From Halomonas sp. GT (GTDB taxonomy: Bacteria > Pseudomonadota > Gammaproteobacteria > Pseudomonadales > Halomonadaceae), in NCBI RefSeq assembly GCF_002082565.1, contig NZ_CP020562.1:2232001-2296000 (forward strand): 64,000 bases of DNA, in the 5' to 3' direction. Positions 8,929 to 16,318 of this stretch are shown here, piece by piece. Position 1 is the first letter of the stretch. Every line of letters begins with the position of its first letter. A program made the translations under genes and the position numbers. Under the pieces are notes generated by a model, which had not been told where the DNA came from, did not search any database, and saw nothing but the letters and a program-made list of their open reading frames with translations.

Positions 8929-11900
8929 ATGAATTTCTCCCGTTTCTTCGTTGACCGGCCGATTTTTGCGGCGGTGCTGTCGATCATTATTCTTGCGGTG
9001 GGGCTGATCTCTATTCCCAACCTGCCGATCAGCGAGTACCCGGATGTAGTACCGCCCTCCGTAGTGGTTAGAACGGTTTACCCCGGCGCCAACCCGAAGG
9101 AGATTGCCGAGACCGTAGCGACGCCGCTGGAAGAAGCCATCAATGGCGTCGAGGACATGATGTACCTCAAGTCTGTTGCGGGTTCTGATGGTGTACTGCA
9201 GATGACCGTCACCTTCCGTCCCGGTACCGATGCTGAGCAGGCCGCCGTTCGCGTACAGAACCGCGTCAGCCAAGCAGAGGCTCGGTTGCCGGAAGCCGTG
9301 CGCCGTCAAGGTGTCACTACTCAGAAGCAGTCGCCGACGTTTCTGATGGTCGTTCACCTAACCTCGCCCAGCGGTGAATATGACACCCTTTATTTGCGCA
9401 ACTATGTGCGGCTAAATGTCCGTGATCGTCTTGCCCGGCTCGAAGGGATTGGGGATGCGCAAATCTTAGGCGGGGGGGATTACGCCATGCGCGCATGGCT
9501 GGATCCCGATCGAATAGCCGCCCGAGGCCTGACGGCCAGCGATGTAGTTGGGGCCATGCGCGAACAGAACGTGCAAGTCTCTGCCGGGCAGCTAGGCGCC
9601 GAACCCATCGCGGATAGCGATTTTCTCACTCTGATTAACGCCCGTGGTCGGCTTGAAACGGTGGAAGAGTTTGGTGACATCGTGCTGAGCCGCGGCGACA
9701 GCGGCGAGATACTCAGGCTTGCAGATGTGGCCCGGCTGGAAATGGGCGCCGGGGACTATACGCTCCGCTCGCAGTTAGACGGCAATAACGCAGTAGGGGT
9801 GGGAATATTCCAGGCACCGGGTGCCAATGCACTTGAGATTCGCGAGCAGGTAATTGCCACTATGGAGGAGCTGTCCGAGCAGTTTCCTGAAGGAGTTGAG
9901 TACGAAGCCGTCTACGACACCACGATCTTTGTGAACGATTCTATAAAGTCAGTGATAGCCACTTTACTGGAAGCTGTGCTTCTGGTGGTACTAGTGGTCA
10001 CGCTGTTCCTGCAAACATGGCGAGCTTCTATCATTCCATTGCTGGCGGTACCGGTCTCGGTGATCGGCACCTTTGGCGCACTCTACCTGCTGGGCTACTC
10101 CATTAACACGCTGACCCTTTTTGGCCTGGTGCTCGCCATCGGTATCGTGGTGGATGACGCCATCGTAGTGGTGGAAAACGTCGAGCGGAATATCGAGGAG
10201 GGTCTAAAGCCCCAAGCCGCCGCTCATCAGGCTATGCGGGAAGTCTCTGGCCCCATTATCGCCGTAGGCCTGGTGCTGTGTGCGGTGTTTATACCCATGG
10301 CTTTTCTGTCTGGGGTAACCGGGCAGTTCTATCGGCAGTTCGCCGTGACGATTGCAATATCTACGGTCATCTCCACGATCAACTCGCTGACTCTTTCACC
10401 CGCACTGGCGGCGATGCTGCTCAAACCTCACAACGCGCCTAAAGATCGACTCACGCGGGTGATCGATAAACTGCTCGGCTGGATCTTTCGCCCCTTCAAT
10501 CGCTTTTTTAATGCCAGCTCCAATAAGTATCAAGGTGGCGTGGCCCGTTCCCTGAAGCATCGTGGCGCGGTGTTTGTGGTCTATGCGCTGTTGCTGCTGG
10601 GTACCGGCGTGATGTTCAAGGCGGTGCCTCCCGGCTTTATTCCAGTGCAGGACAAGCTTTATCTAATCGCGGGCGTCATTTTGCCGGAAGGGGCGTCTCT
10701 GGAGAGAACCGACCAGATGCTTCAGGACGTCGTGGACATCGCTATGGAAACCGAAGGTGTAGAGCACGCCATTGCCTTTCCCGGCCTGAACGCGCTGCAG
10801 TTCACCAACACCTCCAACACCGGTGTGGCGTTTCTTACCCTCAGCGCCTTTGGGGAGCGTAGCCTTAGCGCCGCGGAGATAAACGCCCGAATCAACCGAG
10901 GCATTGGCGGTTTGAAAGAGGGGTTTGCGTTCTCTTTCATGCCCCCCCCGATTCTGGGGCTAGGCAATGGTTCTGGCTTTCAGTTATTTATTGAGGATCG
11001 TGGCAATCTTGGCTACGGCGCACTACAGGAGGCACTTAACCAACTCCAGGGCGCGATTGCGCAAACGCCGGGAATGGGCTTTCCAATCAGCAGCTATCAG
11101 TCTAACGTGCCGCAACTGGATGCCGAGGTGGATCGGCTGAGGGCCAAAGCTCAGGGCGTGCCGCTTACCGAGTTATTCGACACACTGCAGACTTATTTGG
11201 GTTCGACCTATGTAAATGACTTTAATCGCTTCGGCCGTACCTGGCAGGTAATCGCCCAGGCAGACGCTCCTTACCGCACCAGCGTGGAAGATATCGCACG
11301 ACTGCGTACCCGTAATGATCAGGGGGAGATGGTGCCTATCGGTACGATGGTGGATATCAGGCAAACCTTCGGCCCGGACCCGGTGTTACGTTACAACGGC
11401 TATCCGGCGGCGGACTTAGCCGGTGAGTTTGATCCCCGCGTGCTCTCTTCTGCCCAGGCAATAAATACTATTAACGCTTTGGCGGAAGAGGTGTTGCCAC
11501 CAGGCATGGCGCTGGAGTGGACAGACTTGAGCTACCAGCAATCCTCTCAGGGTAATGCAGCGATGATCGTCTTCCCGTTGTCGATCCTACTGGTATTTCT
11601 AGTGTTGGCGGCGCTTTACGAGAGCTGGACGCTACCATTAGCGGTAATTCTGATAGTACCTATGTCGATGCTGGCGGCGCTGATCGGCGTTTGGTTTGGC
11701 GGTGGCGACAACAACATCTTCGTGCAGGTAGGGCTGGTCGTGCTGATTGGGCTAGCATGTAAAAACGCTATCCTGATCGTAGAGTTTGCCCGTGAGCTGG
11801 AACTGCAGGGCATTAGCGTCGTGGATGCGGCCCTGGAAGCCTGCCGTTTAAGGCTGCGGCCTATTATCATGACCTCAATTGCCTTCACAGCTGCCGTATT

Positions 11901-12111
11901 GCCCTCTGTGATTGCCACAGGAGCGGGGGCAGAAGTGAGGGCTGCACTGGGTACCGCCGTCTTTGCAGGCATGATTGGTGTGACCTTATTCGGTTTGTTC
12001 CTCACACCGGTGTTTTACGTGGCACTGCGTAAGCTATCTGGCCCTCTTGTCAGCCATCACAGCGATAACCTGGATGCTACCGTTCAACCCGCCAACCAAT
12101 CCCAGAGTTGA
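8929..12111 (+). CDS. RND multidrug efflux permease (MexF type, HAE1 family)
   Basis: 1060 residues, the normal HAE1 length. It begins MNFSRFFVDRPIFAAVLS and has the twelve-helix, two-large-loop RND layout. The proton-relay residues are present: Asp409 and Asp410 in GIVVDDAIVVVEN and Lys945 in LACKNAILIVEF, corresponding to the AcrB Asp-Asp-Lys triad. The N-terminal portion (LPISEYPDVVPPSVVVR and onward) is closer to Pseudomonas MexF than to AcrB or MexB. It exports hydrophobic or amphiphilic compounds from periplasm and inner membrane using the proton gradient. It is in an operon with the adaptor and is probably controlled by the divergent AraC protein. Its last 28 bases overlap the end of a convergent pseudogene. 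Confidence 0.95.
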   Translation: MNFSRFFVDRPIFAAVLSIIILAVGLISIPNLPISEYPDVVPPSVVVRTVYPGANPKEIAETVATPLEEAINGVEDMMYLKSVAGSDGVLQMTVTFRPGTDAEQAAVRVQNRVSQAEARLPEAVRRQGVTTQKQSPTFLMVVHLTSPSGEYDTLYLRNYVRLNVRDRLARLEGIGDAQILGGGDYAMRAWLDPDRIAARGLTASDVVGAMREQNVQVSAGQLGAEPIADSDFLTLINARGRLETVEEFGDIVLSRGDSGEILRLADVARLEMGAGDYTLRSQLDGNNAVGVGIFQAPGANALEIREQVIATMEELSEQFPEGVEYEAVYDTTIFVNDSIKSVIATLLEAVLLVVLVVTLFLQTWRASIIPLLAVPVSVIGTFGALYLLGYSINTLTLFGLVLAIGIVVDDAIVVVENVERNIEEGLKPQAAAHQAMREVSGPIIAVGLVLCAVFIPMAFLSGVTGQFYRQFAVTIAISTVISTINSLTLSPALAAMLLKPHNAPKDRLTRVIDKLLGWIFRPFNRFFNASSNKYQGGVARSLKHRGAVFVVYALLLLGTGVMFKAVPPGFIPVQDKLYLIAGVILPEGASLERTDQMLQDVVDIAMETEGVEHAIAFPGLNALQFTNTSNTGVAFLTLSAFGERSLSAAEINARINRGIGGLKEGFAFSFMPPPILGLGNGSGFQLFIEDRGNLGYGALQEALNQLQGAIAQTPGMGFPISSYQSNVPQLDAEVDRLRAKAQGVPLTELFDTLQTYLGSTYVNDFNRFGRTWQVIAQADAPYRTSVEDIARLRTRNDQGEMVPIGTMVDIRQTFGPDPVLRYNGYPAADLAGEFDPRVLSSAQAINTINALAEEVLPPGMALEWTDLSYQQSSQGNAAMIVFPLSILLVFLVLAALYESWTLPLAVILIVPMSMLAALIGVWFGGGDNNIFVQVGLVVLIGLACKNAILIVEFARELELQGISVVDAALEACRLRLRPIIMTSIAFTAAVLPSVIATGAGAEVRAALGTAVFAGMIGVTLFGLFLTPVFYVALRKLSGPLVSHHSDNLDATVQPANQSQS

Positions 12112-12506
12112 TGATATAGCGGGATGCCGATCAGCACGTTGGAGGGGAAAGTGAGCCCTAGCGATGCCAGCATGGCAAGACCAATGTTGGCCTCTGGAAT
12201 AGCCGCGCGAATGGCAACTGGGGCGGCAATGTAAGAAGCACTGACGGTAAGACTTGCCAAAATAACCGCGGAGCCAGCGGGTAGCTCCAGCCAGTAAGCC
12301 ATTCTCAGGCCGAAGCAAGAGAGCGCGCTAGCGCAGGCTACGCAGCGTTTCTGCCGCGACCAGGTCCATCTCCAACAGGAGCAGCGCCAGGATGCCATGG
12401 AAGGCGTTTGTATAAAGACTGTTTACCGATTCACCAGCATCTGGGCTATGTAGCCAACCAACAAGGACACCGCCCACTAGTAGAATACTGGCAATTCAGT
12501 TTAAAA
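12084..12506 (-). pseudogene. degenerate sodium-dependent bicarbonate permease (SbtA-like) remnant
   Basis: On the minus strand, one frame reads LLVGGVLVGWLHSPDAGES and continues through AFHGILALLLLEMDLVAAE before a stop near 12325. A second frame then continues with LPAGSAVILASLTVSASY, AAPVAIRAAIPEANIGLA and SLGLTFPSNVLIGIPLY to a stop at 12084. Together they match the C-terminal half of SbtA/DUF897 permeases, including the conserved SASYIAAP...PEAN and FP-N-x-x-IGIPLY pattern. About 30 expected residues are missing at the frame change, and a TGA ends homology at the 5' side near 12506. So this is a 5'-truncated, frameshifted and internally deleted relic. It lies tail-to-tail with the efflux permease gene and upstream of the zinc genes. 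Confidence 0.75.
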
Positions 12507-12529
12507 ATCTCTATAGACGCTCATCTTGT

Positions 12530-12552
12530 CAATTGATATAATATAACATTAC
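12530..12552 (+). promoter_or_regulatory. probable Zur box upstream of the zinc-binding protein gene
   Basis: The bases AATTGATATAATATAACATT, starting at 12531, match the proteobacterial Zur operator pattern, in which TATA-N-TATA is flanked by AATGT and ACATT. The right half (TATAACATTAC) is close to perfect. The left half has G and T in the right places with two or three mismatches. The site ends 17 bases before the start of the AztC-like gene, where a bound repressor would block transcription. The position and the zinc function of the downstream genes support the call; binding is inferred. Confidence 0.7.
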
Positions 12553-12569
12553 TTTTATAGAAAAAAATC

Positions 12570-13499
12570 ATGCTCTTAAAATATTCTTCACATTTTCTAG
12601 GCGCTTGTTCTCTATTTTTTGCAAGCTTCACTTCCTTTGCTGATGAGCGCGCATTAAAAATAGTGGCTTCGTTCTCGATCATCGAAGATTTAGCACGCCA
12701 AGTTGGCGGCGAACGTATTACCCTAACCAGTATTGTGGGTGCCAATGACGACGCCCATGTTTACGAACCCACCCCCGCCGACGTTCGTCATGTGGCGCAG
12801 GCGGACGTGGTGCTCATCAATGGCCTGATGTTTGAGGGCTTTCTTACCCGTCTGATAGATGCCAGCGGTACCAAGGCAAGCGTGGTCACCGTGTCGGAGC
12901 ACTCAGTGCATCTCGAAGACCCCCAAGGCGGTCACTACCACTTTTATGGCGACCGGGCGGTGTTCCATGAAGCGCCTTATGATCCTCATGCATGGCAATC
13001 GGTGCCTAATGCTAAAGCGTACGTAGCTCGGATTGCCGAGGCTTTTTGCGAGGCCGACCCGAAAGGCTGTCAAGAGTACCGTGCTAACCAGCAGCGCTAT
13101 GAGCAAGCTCTGGAAACGCTAGAGCATGAGATTCAGGAGCGCATCTCCACAATTCCCGAATCCCGGCGCACCGCTGTAGTGGCCCACCACGCTTTTCGCT
13201 ATTTCGAGGAGGCCTACGGCATCAATTTTTTAGCCCCGCAGGGGGTGTCCACCGAGTCCGAAGCCACGGCTGCACATGTGGCACAGTTGATTGATGCCAT
13301 TGAGAAGCAAAACGCGGTGGCTGTGTTCGCTGAAAATATTTCTAACCCCAGGCTAGTAGAGCAGATTGCCGATGAGGCGGGCATCGCACTCAGCGGCACC
13401 CTCTATTCAGATGCGCTCTCTGGCGCTGATGGGCCTGCGGCCACTTACCTCGACATGATGCGGCATAACGTCAACACCCTAGTGACGGCGCTGCAATAG
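12570..13499 (+). CDS. aztC: periplasmic zinc-binding protein of an ABC importer (AztC/ZnuA-like)
   Basis: 309 residues with an N-terminal signal peptide ending near TSFADERA. It is a cluster A-I (TroA/ZnuA) solute-binding protein. The ligand positions are visible: His63 in DDAHVYEP, His140 in YDPHAW, His206/207 in VAHHAFRYF and Asp281 in LYSDALSG, the three-His/one-Asp set of zinc-binding members. A short His-bearing loop (GHYHFYGDRAVFHE) precedes His140, where AztC-type proteins have a flexible capture loop rather than the long ZnuA His stretch. A metallochaperone-like gene follows directly. No permease or ATPase gene (aztA, aztB or znuB, znuC) is nearby, so it must work with a transporter encoded elsewhere. 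A Zur box precedes it. Confidence 0.85.
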   Translation: MLLKYSSHFLGACSLFFASFTSFADERALKIVASFSIIEDLARQVGGERITLTSIVGANDDAHVYEPTPADVRHVAQADVVLINGLMFEGFLTRLIDASGTKASVVTVSEHSVHLEDPQGGHYHFYGDRAVFHEAPYDPHAWQSVPNAKAYVARIAEAFCEADPKGCQEYRANQQRYEQALETLEHEIQERISTIPESRRTAVVAHHAFRYFEEAYGINFLAPQGVSTESEATAAHVAQLIDAIEKQNAVAVFAENISNPRLVEQIADEAGIALSGTLYSDALSGADGPAATYLDMMRHNVNTLVTALQ

Positions 13500-13547
13500 T
13501 CACCCAGGCAACTAACCATGCCCTTTCAGGGCTCAAGGAGAGAAACG

Positions 13548-14792
13548 ATGCCCCCGATGTTTATAGGCAAAGCGTTGACCGCGCTCGCCTTCGCAATAAG
13601 TAGTGCCGCCGTGCAGGCTCACGACCATTCCGATGACCACGCCCATGGCGACGGTGAAAACGTCACGGCCTGGCGGCTATTGGTCGCGGACCAACAGGAT
13701 GCCGTGGTACACGTCATCGATGCCAAGGAGAAGTCGCTGCTGGACACCTTCGAGATAGCGGGCCCGGCGGCACTTCATCGCTCCCGCAGCGGCGAAGCGG
13801 TGTTTGCCGTGCAAGGGGCTGCAAACACGGTGTCGGTGATTAACACCGGCATCGCTTTCCATGACCACGGCGACCACGCCGATATTGAGGTGTCAGCTCC
13901 CGCCCTCCTAGACGTGACACTAGAAGGCGAGCGCCCTGCCCACTTCGTCGAGCGCCAGGGCTATATTGCACAGTGGTTCGATGGTGAAGACGAAGCTCGT
14001 CTATTTACCGAAAGCAGCACTTTGTCGGGCGAGCCAGATATTCGGGTGGCTAATGTGGAAGCGCCACATCATGGCGTGGCAGTGCCCTATCACTCTCACG
14101 CAGTCGTGACCGTCGTGAACCCCGAAGATTCTTCCCAGCGCCCGATAGGTGCCAAAGTGCTGGATAGCGATGGAAACTTGGTCGGTGGCGAAGTGGCCTG
14201 CCCTGGGCTACATGGCTCGGCTGGATCTGGCAGCCTCTATGCGCTGGCCTGCCACACAGGACTGCTGCTGATCGCCACGGAGAACGGCACGCCCCAGATC
14301 ACCCACCTGCCCTACCCGAATTCTCTGCCGGAAGGCAGTGCTTCCACGCTACTAGGGGGCATCGGGCTTCAGTACTTTATGGGTAACTACGGGCCAGATC
14401 GCTTGATACTGGTAGATCCCACAGAAGGCGGAGAGGGCTTCCAACTAGTGCAGTTGCCTACCCGTCGTGTGCATTTTGCAGTGGACCCGATTCGGGCCCG
14501 GTACGCCTACGTGTTCACCGAAGATGGCCAACTGCATCAACTGGATGTGCTTAATGGCGAGTTGACACAGTCGCTACGCCTAACAGAGCCCTACTCCATG
14601 GATGGTCACTGGAATGAACCGCGCCCACGGATTGCAGTAGCAGGCGATCAAGTGGTCGTCACAGATCCCAATGCAGAAGCGTTACACTTTATAGATATCG
14701 AAACATTTGAACAGTTAGAAGAGATGCCGCTAGAAGGTAAACCTTACAACATTGTAGCAGTTGGAGGCACAGGAGTTTCTCACAATAATTAA
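13548..14792 (+). CDS. aztD: AztD-like periplasmic zinc metallochaperone
   Basis: About 414 residues with a signal peptide ending AAVQA and a His/Asp-rich mature N-terminus (HDHSDDHAHGDGE). The rest has the repeating beta-propeller look of AztD, with short blades such as WRLLVADQQDAVVHVID and ALHFIDIETFEQLEEMPL, and a second His cluster (GIAFHDHGDHAD) near residue 108. AztD-family proteins bind zinc in the periplasm and hand it to AztC. The start at 13548 is chosen for its AAGGAG site; an in-frame ATG at 13518 lacks one and would spoil the signal peptide. It lies 48 bp after aztC and is probably co-transcribed under the same Zur box. Confidence 0.82.
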   Translation: MPPMFIGKALTALAFAISSAAVQAHDHSDDHAHGDGENVTAWRLLVADQQDAVVHVIDAKEKSLLDTFEIAGPAALHRSRSGEAVFAVQGAANTVSVINTGIAFHDHGDHADIEVSAPALLDVTLEGERPAHFVERQGYIAQWFDGEDEARLFTESSTLSGEPDIRVANVEAPHHGVAVPYHSHAVVTVVNPEDSSQRPIGAKVLDSDGNLVGGEVACPGLHGSAGSGSLYALACHTGLLLIATENGTPQITHLPYPNSLPEGSASTLLGGIGLQYFMGNYGPDRLILVDPTEGGEGFQLVQLPTRRVHFAVDPIRARYAYVFTEDGQLHQLDVLNGELTQSLRLTEPYSMDGHWNEPRPRIAVAGDQVVVTDPNAEALHFIDIETFEQLEEMPLEGKPYNIVAVGGTGVSHNN

Positions 14793-15214
14793 TATCATCT
14801 GACACAAATCCCCGGATGTTTAAAACGCAAAAACAACTTTTTGGTAAAGCCCATAAACGTTGTCAGCAACTCATCCGGGCACAATTTTCTTGCCTCCAAC
14901 TTTCTATACATATCTTATCACTAATGTTAAGTTTATTTTTATAAACGGTAATCTACAAACAAGATGTACGAATATCTAACTTTAACCAAATTTTTCAGAT
15001 ATCTGAAATGGGTAATGCTCTAAAAGGCTAGCTAATAATTTTAGTAAACGTCTCGATGAAGCGAGCTTGGATAATTTTAACTTTGATATTTTCGGGGGAA
15101 AGGTCAATCCTGCCGTTGGCTAGCACTTTCCCTTATCAGGCCCACAGAGCAAAAAAGCCACCAAGCAATCCTGAGGCTCCACTCTCAGAAACAGCGCCCG
15201 TATAGCGGCGTGCG
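14793..15214. other. 420-bp intergenic region with a long-loop inverted repeat
   Basis: This gap lies between convergent genes (aztD plus, fhuD-like minus). It contains CCCGGATG at 14811-14818 and its exact inverse CATCCGGG at 14872-14879, enclosing 53 bases that include a small hairpin (GTTG-TCAG-CAAC, 14859-14870). No T-tract follows, so it is not a typical intrinsic terminator. The rest is AT-rich with no frame I can support. It may be a structured 3' end or a small relic of a mobile element. Confidence 0.4.
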
Positions 15215-16084
15215 TTAGCGTGATGGTCGAGACGCCAGCGCGGCCACCAGCTCACGAGCAAAACGTTGAGCGGAAGGCAACGCGCCAAAACTCCATACCG
15301 GCGGTAATCGCAATAGCGTGGCGTTTTTAACGCTGGGTAGATGTTGCCATAAACCACTTTTCGTCAGCGCTTCTTCGACTCCAGCGGCCAGCGGCTCGAC
15401 AACGACCAGCGTGGCCTCAGGATAGTTGTAGAGCGCTTCGATACCCACGAGTGAAAATCCCCAGGCGTTAGTGGGCCGATCCCAGGCATTGGTTAAGTTG
15501 ATTTGATCAAGCACGGCGTTATAGAGGCTATTATCGCCAAATACTCTGACATGACGGGCATCCATGAATTGCACCATTAGAAGTGGCGGTGCCTCGGGAC
15601 GTTGTTGTCGGAGCGTATCCATCAACCTATGCGTTTCGTCAATTAGCTGTGCTGCCTGCAGCCGGTGGCCGGTCAACTCACCTAGCTGTCGGGTGAGAGT
15701 GTGTATCTCTTGCCAAGTGTGGGTGCCGGGCGAATAGGGGGAAAACGACGTGACCGGGGCAATGCTCTCCAGACGCTCCGTCAGACTGGCGAACATCGGT
15801 GAAATGAACGTTTGCGTCGGTGGCGATTGCGCCATGAGTTCTAGGTTGGGCTGTGATCGCAGGCCCAGGTCTGCAACGCCATCGGGAATTCCTGGCTCCC
15901 CTACCCACTCATGGTAGCCCTTGTGTTGAGCGGTACCACTCAGCGGCGCGTCGATGGCCAGTAGCGTCTCGGCGATGGTCCAGTTGATGGTGGCCCACTG
16001 GGCGTGGGCACTCGACAAGGGCAACAAGCAAGCGGCCGTTAAACAACAGCGAGCCAAGAATGAGAACATCGACCAGTGGCACAT
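15215..16084 (-). CDS. fhuD: FhuD-like iron(III)-hydroxamate periplasmic binding protein
   Basis: 289 residues with a signal peptide ending SSAHAQ. It follows E. coli FhuD along its length: DLGLRSQPNLELM early, then DARHVRVFGDNSLYNAVLDQ and LTNAWDRPTNAWGFS in the middle, and LPPVWSFGALPSAQRFAREL near the end, where FhuD has its ligand-gripping residues. It should bind hydroxamate siderophore-iron in the periplasm and deliver it to a FhuBC-type transporter, which is not in this window. The gene is divergent from a TonB-dependent receptor, which fits a ferric-siderophore uptake locus. The ATG at 16084 lacks an obvious ribosome site; a second ATG lies 5 codons in. Confidence 0.83.
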   Translation of the reverse strand: MCHWSMFSFLARCCLTAACLLPLSSAHAQWATINWTIAETLLAIDAPLSGTAQHKGYHEWVGEPGIPDGVADLGLRSQPNLELMAQSPPTQTFISPMFASLTERLESIAPVTSFSPYSPGTHTWQEIHTLTRQLGELTGHRLQAAQLIDETHRLMDTLRQQRPEAPPLLMVQFMDARHVRVFGDNSLYNAVLDQINLTNAWDRPTNAWGFSLVGIEALYNYPEATLVVVEPLAAGVEEALTKSGLWQHLPSVKNATLLRLPPVWSFGALPSAQRFARELVAALASRPSR

Positions 16085-16173
16085 AGCAGCGAGGGCATCA
16101 GAAAAAAGGATTTACATTTAGACGTCAATACGCATTTTTTGCAAGGCATCAAGAAAAAATAACACCCGCATAT

Positions 16174-16192
16174 GCTAATGCCTCTCATTTTG
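16174..16192. promoter_or_regulatory. candidate Fur box between fhuD-like and TonB receptor genes
   Basis: GCTAATGCCTCTCATTTTG agrees with the 19-base Fur consensus at 12 positions and keeps the AATG...CATT dyad. It lies in the divergent intergenic region, where one site could control both siderophore genes. The sequence match is moderate and binding is inferred from gene function. Confidence 0.4.
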
Positions 16193-16318
16193 TTTATCAT
16201 ATAGATCCACATCGGGTAGGTGGTCATGGCACGAAAGCCAAGCCCTCCACTTTCTTATATCGGCTTCATAAAAAACGCGGCGGCCGAGTGCTGCTGTACA
16301 CACGATTGGATCGACACC

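Noticed and set aside
12034..12318. 94-residue minus-strand frame over the efflux gene end
   Set aside because: It is a third frame across the SbtA-like remnant and the efflux permease 3' end; the other two frames carry the recognisable homology.
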